Assembly: GCA_002869145.1 (NCBI GenBank)
Contig: PKTM01000020.1
Location: 1 to 64,000, forward strand
Direction of reading: 5' to 3'
DNA: 64,000 nt
Source of the DNA: Denitrovibrio sp.
GTDB taxonomy: Bacteria; Chrysiogenota; Deferribacteres; Deferribacterales; Geovibrionaceae
Shown piece after piece: positions 1 through 8,726 of the stretch. A program made the position numbers and the translations under genes. The notes under the pieces were generated by a model. That model was not told where the DNA came from. It saw only the letters and a program-made list of their open reading frames with translations, and did no database searches. Numbering within the stretch: the first letter of the stretch is position 1; each line of letters opens with the position of its first letter.

Positions 1-19
1 GAGATTTCAGAGTAATAGT

Positions 20-328
20 ATGGAAAATCAGAAAATCAGAATTAAACTGAAAGCTTTCGATTACAAGATTCTTGATAAAGCTGTGAAAGACATTGTCAAC
101 ACAGCAAAAAGAACAGGTGCAGAAGTGGTAGGACCTATCCCTCTGCCAACTCATATCGAAAAGTTTACAGTTCTCAGGTCTCCACACGTTAACAAGAAAG
201 CTAGAGATCAGTTTGAAGTAAGGACTCATAAAAGGCTCATCGACATCTTTGAGCACAACCCTCAAACTATTGATGCCCTTATGAAGCTTGAACTCTCTGC
301 CGGCGTTGACGTAGAAATAAAACTTTAA
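20..328 (+). CDS. rpsJ: 30S ribosomal protein S10
   Basis: S10 is a small-subunit head protein that also serves as NusE in transcription antitermination. The 102-residue product has the usual length and carries recognisable S10 blocks such as GPIPLPTH and [11 protein letters not shown]. It is the first gene of the ribosomal run and is followed 14 bp later by rplC. Only 19 bp of upstream sequence are in the window, so its promoter and any preceding tuf or fusA gene cannot be seen. A weak purine stretch precedes the ATG. Confidence 0.97.
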   Translation: MENQKIRIKLKAFDYKILDKAVKDIVNTAKRTGAEVVGPIPLPTHIEKFTVLRSPHVNKKARDQFEVRTHKRLIDIFEHNPQTIDALMKLELSAGVDVEIKL

Positions 329-342
329 AAGGTTAAAGAGAA

Positions 343-978
343 ATGGCAAAAGCAATTATTGGTAAGAAAGTAGGAATGACACAGGTCTTTAGTGAAGACG
401 GAATCGTTGTGCCTGTCACCGTCGTGCTTGCGGGCCCCTGTGTTGTTACCGAGGTCAGGACAGAAGAAAAAGACGGGTACTCTGCCATTCAGCTGGGTTT
501 TGACGAGATTCTCAAAGAGAGCAAAGTCAACAAACCCATGGCCGGTTATTTTAAAAAGCAAGGCGTGAAGCCTATGAAGTTCCTGAAAGAGTTCAGGGGC
601 GATGCTGGTGAGATAACAGTTGGTCAGCAGGTTGATGTGAACATTTTCGAGGAAGGTGATCTCGTAGATGTACAGGGTACCTCAATAGGTAAAGGCTTTC
701 AGGGTGTTGTTAAGCGCTACGGCTTCGCCGGCGGCCCGAAAACACACGGTTCTCACTTCCACAGAGCCCCCGGTTCTATAGGAATGTGTGAGTTCCCAGG
801 TGAAACCCCTAAAGGCAAGAAGATGCCCGGAAGGATGGGTGGCAAAAAAGTCACTGTACAGAACCTTTCCGTGGTGAAAGTAATCCCAGAAACTAACCTG
901 CTGCTTGTAAAAGGTGCCATACCCGGCCACGATGATGCAATTGTATACATCAAAGAAGCAGTTAAGGCAAAGAAGTAA
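343..978 (+). CDS. rplC: 50S ribosomal protein L3
   Basis: L3 is an early 23S rRNA assembly protein placed near the peptidyl transferase centre. The 211-residue product begins with the typical [10 protein letters not shown] block. Its central extension around [12 protein letters not shown] (about residues 147-158) is the conserved loop that reaches the rRNA core and contains the glutamine-methylation region in other bacteria. It lies second in the S10 operon order, 14 bp after rpsJ and 12 bp before rplD. A GAG-rich ribosome-binding site precedes the ATG. Confidence 0.97.
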   Translation: MAKAIIGKKVGMTQVFSEDGIVVPVTVVLAGPCVVTEVRTEEKDGYSAIQLGFDEILKESKVNKPMAGYFKKQGVKPMKFLKEFRGDAGEITVGQQVDVNIFEEGDLVDVQGTSIGKGFQGVVKRYGFAGGPKTHGSHFHRAPGSIGMCEFPGETPKGKKMPGRMGGKKVTVQNLSVVKVIPETNLLLVKGAIPGHDDAIVYIKEAVKAKK

Positions 979-990
979 TCAGAGGAACTA

Positions 991-1617
991 ATGGCTACTT
1001 TTGACGTTAAAAACGTAAAAAACGAAATCGTAGGGACGATTGATCTGAGTGACAGCATAATGTCATATCCTGTAAAATCATCCCTCATGCATGAAGTTGT
1101 AATTATGCAACTCGCAAACAGAAGAGCCGGTACTCATTCTACTCTGAACAGGGCAAAAATGAAGGGCGGTCGAGGCGCTAAGCCTTGGAGACAAAAAGGG
1201 ACTGGTCGCGCAAGAGCAGGTTCCAAAAAGTCACCTATTTGGAGAGGCGGAGCAGTTGCTTTCGGTCCTCAGCCAAGAGACTACTCGTACACAATGCCTA
1301 AGAAGAAGATTAAGAATGCTCTCAAGTCCGCTATTGTAGCGAAAACTGAGGCCGGTGCAGTACATATACTCGATGCACTTAGTGTAGAAAACGGCAAGAC
1401 AAAAGAAGCAGTTGAAATTCTTAAGAATTTCGCCGCTGACAGAAAGGTTCTCATTGTATATAAGGAGCTCGACGAGAAAGTTGTAAATGCTTTCCGTAAT
1501 ATTCCTTATGTTGATCTTCTTGATGTAAACGGACTTAACGTTTACGACATGATCAACTCAAGAACAATTTTCGTTTGTCAGGATGCTGTTGAACGCATTC
1601 AGGAGGTTCTCGTATGA
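991..1617 (+). CDS. rplD: 50S ribosomal protein L4
   Basis: L4 binds 23S rRNA domain I and lines the peptide exit tunnel; in enterobacteria it also represses its own operon. The 208-residue protein keeps the tunnel-loop signature (KMKGGRGAKPWRQKGTGRAR, about residues 50-69) with the expected run of basic residues. The final codons overlap the start of rplW by 4 bp, which suggests translational coupling. Autogenous control by an S10 leader cannot be judged because the leader lies outside the window. Confidence 0.97.
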   Translation: MATFDVKNVKNEIVGTIDLSDSIMSYPVKSSLMHEVVIMQLANRRAGTHSTLNRAKMKGGRGAKPWRQKGTGRARAGSKKSPIWRGGAVAFGPQPRDYSYTMPKKKIKNALKSAIVAKTEAGAVHILDALSVENGKTKEAVEILKNFAADRKVLIVYKELDEKVVNAFRNIPYVDLLDVNGLNVYDMINSRTIFVCQDAVERIQEVLV

Positions 1618-1895
1618 TGACTGTTTATGATGTTATCAAAAAGCCCGTAATAACAGAAAAAGCTGTTGAGGCTAAAGAGACCCTTAATCAAGTAACATTT
1701 GCAGTAGATAAAAGAGCTACAAAGCTTCAAATAAAAGAAGCTGTGCAGAAACTTTTTGATGTGAAAGTGAAAGATGTCAGAACTATGAACAACAAAGGTA
1801 AAGAGAAGCGTTTCGGTAAAACCACTGGTAAAAGAAACGACTGGAAAAAAGCTATAGTTGTTCTTGCTGAAGGCGAAACACTCGAGTTTGTTTAA
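1614..1895 (+). CDS. rplW: 50S ribosomal protein L23
   Basis: L23 sits at the exit of the peptide tunnel and is the docking site for trigger factor and SRP. The 93-residue product shows the family opening (YDVIKKPVITEKA) and the conserved KLFDVKVKDVRT block. The start region is ATGATG. The first ATG overlaps the rplD stop in a 4-bp ATGA junction and the second is 3 bp further on; an AGGAGG motif at about 1601-1606 suits either. Length and position in the S10 operon are normal. Confidence 0.96.
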   Translation: MMTVYDVIKKPVITEKAVEAKETLNQVTFAVDKRATKLQIKEAVQKLFDVKVKDVRTMNNKGKEKRFGKTTGKRNDWKKAIVVLAEGETLEFV

Positions 1896-1910
1896 GAGAG
1901 GAAACCTTAA

Positions 1911-2738
1911 ATGGGAATTAAGAAGTTTAAACCAACTTCAGACGGAACAAGGTTTAGGACCAATAGTGACTTCGTTGATATAACAACATCAACACCTGAA
2001 AAGTCACTACTAGCCCCTATGCATCAGAAAGGTGGCCGTAACAACCACGGTCGCATTACTGTTAGACATAAGGGTGGCGGTAACAAACAAAAATATCGTC
2101 TGATAGACTTTAAAAGAAATAAAGACGGAATTGCAGCGAATGTGAAAACTATCGAATACGATCCGAACAGAAGCGCAAGAATTGCTCTTGTTGCTTACCT
2201 TGACGGTGAGAAGAGATACATCATCGCTCCAATAGGTCTTAAAGTAGGCGACAAGGTGGAGAGCGGCGAAAATGCTGATATTAAACTCGGCAATGCTAAA
2301 ATGCTCAAAAATATGCCTGTCGGTACAGTGATTCACAACGTGGAGATGAGGCCCGGTAAAGGTGGCCAGCTTGCCCGTTCCGCAGGAACATATGCGCAGC
2401 TCCTCTCAAAAGAGGGAACCTATTGCCACGTGCGTATGCCATCTGGAGAGATCAGACTTATTAAAGCTGAATGCAAAGCTACTATTGGTCAGGTTTCTAA
2501 CCAGGAGCATGAAAACATTCATATCGGTAAAGCGGGTAGAGCCCGTTGGAAAGGCGTAAGACCTACAGTTCGTGGTGTTGCTATGAACCCGATCGACCAC
2601 CCACACGGTGGTGGTGAAGGTAGAACATCCGGTGGTCGCCACCCTGTTACTCCTTGGGGTGTTCCTACAAAGGGATACAAGACAAGGAAAAAGAACAAGC
2701 CTTCCAACAAGTACATCGTAACCCGCAGGAAGAAGTAG
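1911..2738 (+). CDS. rplB: 50S ribosomal protein L2
   Basis: L2 is a highly conserved primary rRNA-binding protein needed for subunit joining and peptidyl transferase activity. The 275-residue product has the full bacterial length. Conserved features include the [17 protein letters not shown] block near residue 40 and the C-terminal [18 protein letters not shown] segment, whose histidine is the residue long studied for catalysis. It follows rplW by 15 bp and precedes rpsS by 12 bp with no sign of disruption. Confidence 0.98.
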   Translation: MGIKKFKPTSDGTRFRTNSDFVDITTSTPEKSLLAPMHQKGGRNNHGRITVRHKGGGNKQKYRLIDFKRNKDGIAANVKTIEYDPNRSARIALVAYLDGEKRYIIAPIGLKVGDKVESGENADIKLGNAKMLKNMPVGTVIHNVEMRPGKGGQLARSAGTYAQLLSKEGTYCHVRMPSGEIRLIKAECKATIGQVSNQEHENIHIGKAGRARWKGVRPTVRGVAMNPIDHPHGGGEGRTSGGRHPVTPWGVPTKGYKTRKKNKPSNKYIVTRRKK

Positions 2739-2750
2739 GAGGATTGACTA

Positions 2751-3032
2751 GTGCCTAGATCACTAAAGAAAGGCCCGTTTATAGATGAGCACCTTGAAAA
2801 AAAGGCTACTGCTGCTAAAGAGAGCGGCGACAAGAAGGTCATCAAGACATGGTCAAGAAGAAGTACAGTACTTCCTGAAATGGTGGGTCTCACTTTTGCC
2901 GTTCATAACGGTAACAAGTTTATACCCGTATATGTCACTGAGAACATGGTTGGTCACAAACTCGGCGAGTTTGCCCTCACAAGAACTTTCAGAGGACATA
3001 AGAAAGACGATAAAAAGGTAAAGGGTAGATAA
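2751..3032 (+). CDS. rpsS: 30S ribosomal protein S19
   Basis: S19 lies in the head of the small subunit next to S13 and contacts the A-site finger. The 93-residue protein begins with the hallmark [11 protein letters not shown] sequence and contains the conserved [21 protein letters not shown] block. Translation begins at GTG, with an AGGAGG motif about 6 bp upstream in the rplB-rpsS gap. Only 1 bp separates its stop from rplV, so the two are probably translationally coupled. Confidence 0.97.
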   Translation: MPRSLKKGPFIDEHLEKKATAAKESGDKKVIKTWSRRSTVLPEMVGLTFAVHNGNKFIPVYVTENMVGHKLGEFALTRTFRGHKKDDKKVKGR

Positions 3033-3033
3033 C

Positions 3034-3366
3034 ATGGAAGCTAGAGCTTATGCAAAATATCAAAGAGTTTCTCCTAGAAAAACTCGCCCTGTAGCTGACC
3101 TTATTAGAGGTAAAAAAGTTGAGGAAGCACTTGCTATCCTTAAGTTTACTCCTAACAAAGGCGCCAAGATCCTTTACAAGGCTGTGAAGTCCGCTGCTAG
3201 TAACGCAGAGGAGAACCACAACCATGCTGATGCTAGTCGCATGATTGTGAAAGAGGTCATGGTAGACCAGGGGCCGGTTTGGAAGAGATTCCTGCCAAGA
3301 GCCTATGGTAGAGCTACCGGTCTTCGCAAACCGACCAGCAATATTACAGTAGTTCTTTCTGACTAA
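3034..3366 (+). CDS. rplV: 50S ribosomal protein L22
   Basis: L22 spans all 23S rRNA domains and its beta-hairpin lines the exit tunnel, which makes it a macrolide-resistance site in other species. The 110-residue product contains the [17 protein letters not shown] block near the N-terminus and the tunnel loop with [19 protein letters not shown] near the C-terminus. The family usually ends with a short KTSHITVVL-like strand, which is present here as [10 protein letters not shown]. Start spacing is 1 bp after rpsS. Confidence 0.96.
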   Translation: MEARAYAKYQRVSPRKTRPVADLIRGKKVEEALAILKFTPNKGAKILYKAVKSAASNAEENHNHADASRMIVKEVMVDQGPVWKRFLPRAYGRATGLRKPTSNITVVLSD

Positions 3367-3377
3367 CGGAGGTATTT

Positions 3378-4031
3378 GTGGGACAGAAGGTAAACCCTAA
3401 TGGATTCAGAGTTGGCATAAATAAACCGTGGAAATCGGTTTGGTTTGCTAACAAGAAAGAATACAGACAGCAGCTTCTTGAAGATATCAAAATGAGAAAA
3501 TATCTCAAAGAGAAGCTGATGCAGGCCGGTCTCGCACGCATCGGTATAGAGCGTATGGGTACACGTATCAGAATAACTCTGAACACATCACGCCCAGGCA
3601 TAGTTATCGGTAAAAAAGGTGCAGAGATTGATAAGCTCAAAAAAGAGCTTAAGAAATTTACAAAATCAGAAGTGCTTCTGGTTATCAGAGAGGTCAAAAA
3701 GCCTGAGATCAACGCTGTTCTCGTTGCAGAAAACATCGCAATGCAGATCCAGCGCCGTGTGGCTTTCAGAAGAGCTATGAAAAAAGCTGTTCTTCAAGCT
3801 ATGAAATCTGGTGCTCTCGGAATCAGAGTCGCTTGTGCAGGTCGTCTTGCTGGTGCTGACATGGCCAGAACTGAGTGGTATATCAAAGGCCGTGTGCCTC
3901 TTCAGACACTCAGAGCTGACATAGATTACGGCACAACAGAAGCTATGACCACTTACGGTATTATCGGCATCAAAGTTTGGGTCTTCACTGGTGAAGTACT
4001 CGACGACAGAAGAGCCGAGGCAGGTGCGTAA
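3378..4031 (+). CDS. rpsC: 30S ribosomal protein S3
   Basis: S3 binds 16S rRNA in the head and, with S4 and S5, forms the mRNA entry helicase. The 217-residue product starts [13 protein letters not shown], which is typical, and includes a KH domain with the [10 protein letters not shown] loop (about residues 75-84) and the C-terminal [14 protein letters not shown] block. GTG is the start codon, preceded by GGAGG about 8 bp upstream. The spacing of 2 bp to rplP supports tight coupling in the operon. Confidence 0.97.
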   Translation: MGQKVNPNGFRVGINKPWKSVWFANKKEYRQQLLEDIKMRKYLKEKLMQAGLARIGIERMGTRIRITLNTSRPGIVIGKKGAEIDKLKKELKKFTKSEVLLVIREVKKPEINAVLVAENIAMQIQRRVAFRRAMKKAVLQAMKSGALGIRVACAGRLAGADMARTEWYIKGRVPLQTLRADIDYGTTEAMTTYGIIGIKVWVFTGEVLDDRRAEAGA

Positions 4032-4033
4032 AC

Positions 4034-4462
4034 ATGCTTATTCCAAAGAGACTAAAATACAGAAAGCAGTACAAAGGCCGCATCAAAGGTAAAGCCAGCA
4101 AAGGTAACTATGTTGCATTCGGCGATTACGGTCTTTCTGCAGCAGGCAAAGGGAAGCTGACATCTCGTCAGATAGAGTCGGCGAGGATTACTATCAACAG
4201 ATACCTCAAAAGAGGTGGTAAATTGACAATCCGCATCTTCCCGCACAAACCTATCACTGCAAAGCCTCTTGAGGTTAGACAGGGTAAAGGTAAAGGCGCT
4301 GTTGAATACTATGCGGCTCCTGTGAAAGAGGGTACTATACTCTATGAGATAGGTGGTGTTACAGAAGAGCAGGCTCGTGAAGCATTTAGAAGAGCTGCTC
4401 ATAAACTCCCTATCAAATGTAAATTTGTAAAAAGAGATGATATTGCGGAGGCTGCAGAATGA
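4034..4462 (+). CDS. rplP: 50S ribosomal protein L16
   Basis: L16 helps organise the A-site region of the large subunit. The 142-residue protein begins with the standard [15 protein letters not shown] sequence. It includes the conserved [20 protein letters not shown] stretch and the [17 protein letters not shown] block, which in other bacteria contains the hydroxylated arginine region. Its stop overlaps the rpmC start by 4 bp. Gene order L16-L29-S17 is the universal bacterial arrangement. Confidence 0.97.
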   Translation: MLIPKRLKYRKQYKGRIKGKASKGNYVAFGDYGLSAAGKGKLTSRQIESARITINRYLKRGGKLTIRIFPHKPITAKPLEVRQGKGKGAVEYYAAPVKEGTILYEIGGVTEEQAREAFRRAAHKLPIKCKFVKRDDIAEAAE

Positions 4463-4656
4463 AAGCATCCGAAATGAAAGCAATGAAAGATGCAGAGCTT
4501 AACGATAAAGAGAAAGAGCTCAGAGAGAACATCTTCAGAATGAAGTTCAAGCTTGCTACCGGAGACATTGAAGATGCCTCCGAGATCAAGAAGGCTAGAA
4601 AAGATATAGCTCGTATTAAGACAATACTCAACGAGCGCAGTATCGAGGAAAAGTAA
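4459..4656 (+). CDS. rpmC: 50S ribosomal protein L29
   Basis: L29 is a small two-helix protein on the outer surface of the large subunit near the tunnel exit, next to L23. The 65-residue product has the expected helical, lysine- and glutamate-rich composition and the family motif [15 protein letters not shown]. It is coupled to rplP by a 4-bp overlap and to rpsQ by a 1-bp TAATG overlap. Nothing is unusual apart from the dense packing. Confidence 0.95.
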   Translation: MKASEMKAMKDAELNDKEKELRENIFRMKFKLATGDIEDASEIKKARKDIARIKTILNERSIEEK

Positions 4657-4931
4657 TGGAAGCCAGGAACAACAGAAAGATAAGAAAAGGGGTGGTTGTC
4701 AGTGACAAGATGGACAAAACCGTTGTGGTTAAGGTTCAGAACCTGAAACTCCACCCAAGGTATCAGAAGTTCATCAAGAGAAGTAAAAACTTCAAAGCCC
4801 ATGATGAAGCAAACGAGTGCAGAATGGGTGACACAGTAGAGATCATTGAAACACGTCCTCTCTCCAAAGACAAATGCTGGAGAGTCACAAAGATCATTGA
4901 GCGCTCTATTGAAGTGGCCAGCGAGGGGTAA
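4656..4931 (+). CDS. rpsQ: 30S ribosomal protein S17
   Basis: S17 is a primary 16S rRNA-binding protein with an OB fold. The 91-residue product contains the diagnostic [16 protein letters not shown] opening and the [19 protein letters not shown] block, followed by [16 protein letters not shown]. The ATG overlaps the rpmC stop by a single base. rplN follows after 6 bp. Length and sequence are ordinary for the family. Confidence 0.96.
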   Translation: MEARNNRKIRKGVVVSDKMDKTVVVKVQNLKLHPRYQKFIKRSKNFKAHDEANECRMGDTVEIIETRPLSKDKCWRVTKIIERSIEVASEG

Positions 4932-4937
4932 CATAAC

Positions 4938-5309
4938 ATGATACAGGTAGAATCAAGACTTCGGGTTGCAGACAACTCCGGAGCAAAAGAAGTGCTTTGC
5001 ATTAAGGTGCTTGGCGGTTCTAAGATCCGTTATGGCGGAATCGGCGACATTATAGTCGCAACTGTAAAAGTGGCAGCTCCTGACAGTAACATCAAAAAAG
5101 GTACTGTTGTTAAAGCGGTTATCGTGCGTACAGCAAAAGAGAATCGCAGAAATGACGGTACATACATAAAATTTGATGACAATGCTTGTGTTCTTCTGAA
5201 CAAAACAACACTCGAACCTATAGCAACACGTGTTTTCGGACCTGTTGCAAGGGAGCTAAGAGGGAAAGGTTTTCTTAAAATCGTTTCCATGGCTCCTGAA
5301 GTACTTTAA
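4938..5309 (+). CDS. rplN: 50S ribosomal protein L14
   Basis: L14 forms part of intersubunit bridges B5 and B8 and is the binding site of the silencing factor RsfS. The 123-residue protein is collinear with the family. It starts [17 protein letters not shown] and includes the [19 protein letters not shown] segment and the C-terminal FGPVARELR block. It opens the spc-operon gene order (L14-L24-L5) with no promoter-sized gap from the S10 genes, so both operons appear fused. Confidence 0.97.
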   Translation: MIQVESRLRVADNSGAKEVLCIKVLGGSKIRYGGIGDIIVATVKVAAPDSNIKKGTVVKAVIVRTAKENRRNDGTYIKFDDNACVLLNKTTLEPIATRVFGPVARELRGKGFLKIVSMAPEVL

Positions 5310-5321
5310 GAGGGTGCACAA

Positions 5322-5651
5322 GTGAATGTAAAACTTAAACTTAAAACAGATGACCCTGTTATCGTTACAACTGGTAAGGATAAAGGGACTAAGTCAAAAG
5401 TTGTCGTACTTGACAGAGCCGAAGGCAAGGTAATCTGTGAGAATGTAAATGTGTATAAAAAACACATGAAACCTAACCAGTTCAACCCGGATGGTGGTAT
5501 AGTCGATAAGCCTATGCCTCTTGAAATCTCAAACGTTGCGTACTACTGCGGTAAATGCAGTAAAGGCGTAAAGCTTGGTTACAAGGTACTTGAGTCCGGC
5601 CAGAAAGTTAGGTTCTGCAGGTCTTGCGGCGAGATAATTGATAAGGACTAA
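5322..5651 (+). CDS. rplX: 50S ribosomal protein L24 with zinc-ribbon-like tail
   Basis: L24 nucleates large-subunit assembly and lies near the tunnel exit. The 109-residue product has the KOW-type N-terminal half (VIVTTGKDKGTKSKVVV) followed by a domain with four cysteines at residues 76, 79, 99 and 102. They are arranged as two CxxC knuckles, which suggests a bound zinc. Many bacterial L24 proteins have only some of these cysteines. Translation starts at GTG about 10 bp after a GAGGG element. The zinc role is inferred from spacing only. Confidence 0.95.
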   Translation: MNVKLKLKTDDPVIVTTGKDKGTKSKVVVLDRAEGKVICENVNVYKKHMKPNQFNPDGGIVDKPMPLEISNVAYYCGKCSKGVKLGYKVLESGQKVRFCRSCGEIIDKD

Positions 5652-5664
5652 CGGAGAATAACTA

Positions 5665-6213
5665 ATGGCGGAACTCAGAAGAATCTATAAAGAAGAGGTA
5701 GTACCGAAACTTGTTGAAAAGTTCGGCTACAAGAACGTCATGCAGGTTCCGAAAGTGACAAAAGTAGTATTGAACATGGGTGTTGGCGAGGCTGTACTCA
5801 ACTCTAAAGTGATAGAGGGAGCAGTCAGAGACATGGAGAAGATAGCTGGTCAGAAACCTGTTGTCTGCCGTGCTAAAAAGTCAATTGCTACGTTCAAACT
5901 CAGAGAAGGAATGCCTATTGGCTGCAAAGTAACACTTCGCGGTGAGAGGGCATACGAATTTCTCTACAGACTCACAAGAATCGGACTTGCAAGGGTTAGA
6001 GACTTTCAGGGGATAAATCCTAAGTCGTTTGATGGACGCGGAAACTATGCAATGGGCCTTAAAGAGCAAATTGTATTCCCGGAGATCGATTACGATAAGA
6101 TCGACAAAATACGCGGTTTTGACATCATTATAGCCACAACTGCTAATACAGATGAAGAGGCAAGAGAGCTTTTAAGGGAGCTTGGTATGCCTTTTGCAAC
6201 TCAGGAGGCATAA
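5665..6213 (+). CDS. rplE: 50S ribosomal protein L5
   Basis: L5 binds 5S rRNA in the central protuberance and contacts P-site tRNA. The 182-residue product contains the family motifs NMGVGEAV and [20 protein letters not shown] and the C-terminal [21 protein letters not shown] block. It follows rplX by 13 bp with a GGAG element. An AGGAGG motif inside its last codons serves the next gene, rpsZ, whose TTG start lies 1 bp after the rplE stop. Confidence 0.97.
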   Translation: MAELRRIYKEEVVPKLVEKFGYKNVMQVPKVTKVVLNMGVGEAVLNSKVIEGAVRDMEKIAGQKPVVCRAKKSIATFKLREGMPIGCKVTLRGERAYEFLYRLTRIGLARVRDFQGINPKSFDGRGNYAMGLKEQIVFPEIDYDKIDKIRGFDIIIATTANTDEEARELLRELGMPFATQEA

Positions 6214-6214
6214 A

Positions 6215-6400
6215 TTGGCCACAAAAGCTAAATATCACAGTGCATTTCTTAAGAAGAAGTACAAGGTAAGGGAAAATAACCGCTGTCCAATATGCGGAAG
6301 ACCCCGGGCTTTTATGCGCAGATTCAATATGTGCAGACTTTGTTTTAGGAAGTTCGCGCTTGAGGGAGAGATCCCGGGCGTGAGAAAATCCAGCTGGTAA
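6215..6400 (+). CDS. rpsZ: 30S ribosomal protein S14, zinc-binding type Z
   Basis: This is the short, zinc-binding form of S14 (61 residues) that assembles into the 30S head. The protein has cysteines at 24, 27, 40 and 43 in a CxxC-x12-CxxC arrangement and the conserved [20 protein letters not shown] core. The start is a TTG one base after the rplE stop, placed 6 bp after AGGAGG at about 6203-6208. An upstream in-frame ATG at 6182 would add a tail unlike S14 and has no ribosome-binding site, so it was rejected. Confidence 0.95.
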   Translation: MATKAKYHSAFLKKKYKVRENNRCPICGRPRAFMRRFNMCRLCFRKFALEGEIPGVRKSSW

Positions 6401-6422
6401 TTTTTAAGAAGGAGACTAAGTC

Positions 6423-6821
6423 ATGGGAATGACAGATCCTATTGCTGATATGCTCGCAAGAATGCGTAATGCACTTATGGTGCATCACCAGGAAGTAGTA
6501 GTACCTCATTCAAATTTGAAAGAGGCTATGGCAGCTCTTTTCCAGGAAGAGGGCTATGTTAAAAACTTCCGTGTAGCAAACGATGGAAATCGTAAAAATA
6601 TAGTTATACACCTCAAATACAACGATCTCGGCGAGTCCGTTATTCGTGGTATAAAAAGGGTTTCAAAACCCGGCCAGAGAGTGTATGTGAACACTAAGAA
6701 CCTTAAGCCAGTACTTGGCGGACTTGGTAATGGTGTTGTTTCAACTTCACGCGGAATCAAAACCGTTAAGCAGTGCATCACTGAAAAAGTTGGCGGAGAA
6801 TATATCTGCCAGATTTGGTAA
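6423..6821 (+). CDS. rpsH: 30S ribosomal protein S8
   Basis: S8 is a central 16S rRNA-binding protein and, in enterobacteria, the translational repressor of the spc operon. The 132-residue product begins with the conserved MTDPIADMLARMRNA sequence and ends with GGVVSTSRGIKT-like (here NGVVSTSRGIKTVKQC) and GGEYICQIW motifs. An AAGGAGA ribosome-binding site precedes the ATG in the 22-bp gap after rpsZ. No obvious S8-binding hairpin was identified by eye near rplE. Confidence 0.96.
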   Translation: MGMTDPIADMLARMRNALMVHHQEVVVPHSNLKEAMAALFQEEGYVKNFRVANDGNRKNIVIHLKYNDLGESVIRGIKRVSKPGQRVYVNTKNLKPVLGGLGNGVVSTSRGIKTVKQCITEKVGGEYICQIW

Positions 6822-6833
6822 TGGAGAGTTGTA

Positions 6834-7370
6834 ATGTCCAGAATTGGTAAATTACCGATAGAGATCCCAGCTGGCGTAAAAGTCGACATGAAAGGCAAAG
6901 TCGTCAGCGTGGAAGGACCAAAAGGGAAGCTTGCGCAGGACATCCACTACAAGGCTGTGGTCAAAATTGAAGACAATGTTGTCACAGTTTCAAAAGTGGA
7001 TGAAACCAAACTTTCCAAGTCTGTGTATGGCCTTACAAGGACACTTATCAATAACATGGTCATAGGCGTAACACAGGGTTACGAGAAAAAGCTTGAGATC
7101 ATAGGTGTTGGTTACAGGGTTTCCCAAAAAGGTGCTAACCTTGACTTCGCCCTCGGTTTTTCCCACCCTGTGGAAGTGGTTCCACCGGCAGGCATAGAGC
7201 TTGTGGCTGAGAGCCAGACAAAAATCGTCATAAAAGGTATCGATAAACAGCTTGTTGGCCAGATAGCGGCAAACATACGTGAGCTGAGACCTCCTGAGCC
7301 ATACAAAGGCAAGGGTATAAGATATCTTGGCGAATACGTCATTAAAAAAGCCGGTAAAACCGGTAAATAA
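6834..7370 (+). CDS. rplF: 50S ribosomal protein L6
   Basis: L6 lies near the sarcin-ricin loop and the factor-binding site of the large subunit. The 178-residue protein consists of two related domains. It starts SRIGKLPIEIPAGV and carries the C-terminal motif RPPEPYKGKGIRYLGE, which is diagnostic. Length matches the family (about 176-180). It is 12 bp after rpsH and 16 bp before the preferred rplR start. Confidence 0.97.
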   Translation: MSRIGKLPIEIPAGVKVDMKGKVVSVEGPKGKLAQDIHYKAVVKIEDNVVTVSKVDETKLSKSVYGLTRTLINNMVIGVTQGYEKKLEIIGVGYRVSQKGANLDFALGFSHPVEVVPPAGIELVAESQTKIVIKGIDKQLVGQIAANIRELRPPEPYKGKGIRYLGEYVIKKAGKTGK

Positions 7371-7386
7371 GTAAGAGGTGTTGAAA

Positions 7387-7752
7387 GTGGCTAAGGTATC
7401 AAGAGCGGAAGCCCGTACAAGAAGGCATCTCAGCACGAGAAAAAAGATAAAAGGCACAACGCAGAGACCTAGGCTCGCTGTTTTTAAATCAAACAGCTAC
7501 ATATATGCTCAGGTCATAGACGATGTAAACGGTACAACACTTGTGACTGCCAGCTCTCTTGAAAAAGAGCTGAAAGAGCAGTACAAGGGCCGTGTAAATC
7601 TTGAGTCCGCAAAGGCCGTTGGTGCTGAAGTGGCTAAAAGAGCTAGTGATAAAGGTATAAAAAGCGTTATCTTCGACAGAGGCGGTTTCCTTTATCATGG
7701 TAGAATCAAAGCTCTGGCAGACGCAGCCCGCGAAGCCGGACTCGAGTTCTAG
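7387..7752 (+). CDS. rplR: 50S ribosomal protein L18
   Basis: L18 binds 5S rRNA together with L5 in the central protuberance. The 121-residue product ends with the diagnostic [26 protein letters not shown]-type block, split here between residues 97 and 121. GTG at 7387 is chosen as the start because AGAGG at 7374-7378 lies 8 bp upstream. In-frame GTG at 7378 and TTG at 7381 overlap or crowd that ribosome-binding site. The mature length then agrees with family norms (117-122). Confidence 0.95.
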   Translation: MAKVSRAEARTRRHLSTRKKIKGTTQRPRLAVFKSNSYIYAQVIDDVNGTTLVTASSLEKELKEQYKGRVNLESAKAVGAEVAKRASDKGIKSVIFDRGGFLYHGRIKALADAAREAGLEF

Positions 7753-7763
7753 GGAGGATTACT

Positions 7764-8261
7764 TTGAACTTTAATAAAGACGAAGGTCAAATTGTTGACA
7801 AAGTAGTTAACATAGGCAGAGTAACAAAAGTTGTAAAGGGTGGTAGGATATTCAAATTCACTGCTCTTGTTGTAGTTGGCGATATGAACGGTTCAGTTGG
7901 TATTGGTTACGGTAAAGCACGTGAAGTGCCTGACGCTATCAAAAAAGCACTGGACAACGCTAAAAAAGCTATGGTTCAGGTTCCAGTGGTTAACGGTACT
8001 ATTCCTCACGAGATTATCGGTGAATTCGTTTCATCAGAAATCGTGATGAAGCCTGCCGCACCCGGTACAGGTATCATTTCAGGCGGCGTGACACGTTCAC
8101 TATTTGAGCTTGCTGGCGTGCAGAACATCCTCTGCAAGTCCACAAGAAGCAGAAACGCCTATAACTCCCTTTACGCTGTTATGGATGGATTTAAAAAAAT
8201 GAGAACACTGGAAGAGGTTGCCGAACTTAGAGGCAAGACCATCCAGGAAATCATCAGGTAA
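7764..8261 (+). CDS. rpsE: 30S ribosomal protein S5
   Basis: S5 contributes to decoding fidelity and the mRNA entry channel. The 165-residue product has the S5 N-terminal RNA-binding domain (VVKGGRIFKFTALVVVGD) and the C-terminal domain with AAPGTGIISGG. Translation starts at TTG, 7 bp after a strong GGAGG. The next gene is rplO rather than rpmD; only 12 bp separate rpsE and rplO, so L30 has been lost from this locus. Confidence 0.97.
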   Translation: MNFNKDEGQIVDKVVNIGRVTKVVKGGRIFKFTALVVVGDMNGSVGIGYGKAREVPDAIKKALDNAKKAMVQVPVVNGTIPHEIIGEFVSSEIVMKPAAPGTGIISGGVTRSLFELAGVQNILCKSTRSRNAYNSLYAVMDGFKKMRTLEEVAELRGKTIQEIIR

Positions 8262-8273
8262 GAGGTTATATAA

Positions 8274-8723
8274 ATGGAACTTCATGATCTGAAACAGGCC
8301 ATAGGCGCCAATAAGAATAGAAAAAGGCTGGGACGTGGAAGCGCGAGCGGACACGGTACAACATCAGGCAAAGGGCACAAAGGTCAGAAATCAAGATCTG
8401 GCGGTGGTGTCAGACCTGGTTTTGAAGGCGGCCAGATGCCTCTTAGCAGAAGACTTCCTAAAAGAGGTTTTAACAACGCCAGATTTGCCACTGTTTACGA
8501 AACTGTAAACTTGGACACTATCGAAGCCAGATACACAGACGGCGAGGTTGTTTCCTTTGAGACTCTCAAGGATAAAAACCTTGTAAGCGGCACAAAAGAT
8601 GGTATCAAAATTCTCGGAAACGGCGAAATAACCAAAAAGCTGAAATTCGAAATCGATAAGATATCAAGCGGTGCTAAGGAAAAATGTGAAAAAGCCGGCT
8701 GCGAAGTTGTAATTCTGGGGTAA
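8274..8723 (+). CDS. rplO: 50S ribosomal protein L15
   Basis: L15 is a late assembly protein deep in the large subunit. The 149-residue product begins with the conserved glycine-rich RNA-binding tail (RLGRGSASGHGTTSGKGHKG) and continues with RSGGGVRPGFEGGQMPL and RLPKRGF. The C-terminal half contains LGNGEITKKL. It is positioned between rpsE and secY, 3 bp before the secY start, which is the standard order apart from the missing L30 gene. Confidence 0.97.
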   Translation: MELHDLKQAIGANKNRKRLGRGSASGHGTTSGKGHKGQKSRSGGGVRPGFEGGQMPLSRRLPKRGFNNARFATVYETVNLDTIEARYTDGEVVSFETLKDKNLVSGTKDGIKILGNGEITKKLKFEIDKISSGAKEKCEKAGCEVVILG

Positions 8724-8726
8724 TTA

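Noticed and set aside
6182-6214. Upstream ATG start for S14
   Set aside because: It would add 11 residues inside rplE that do not look like S14 and has no ribosome-binding site.
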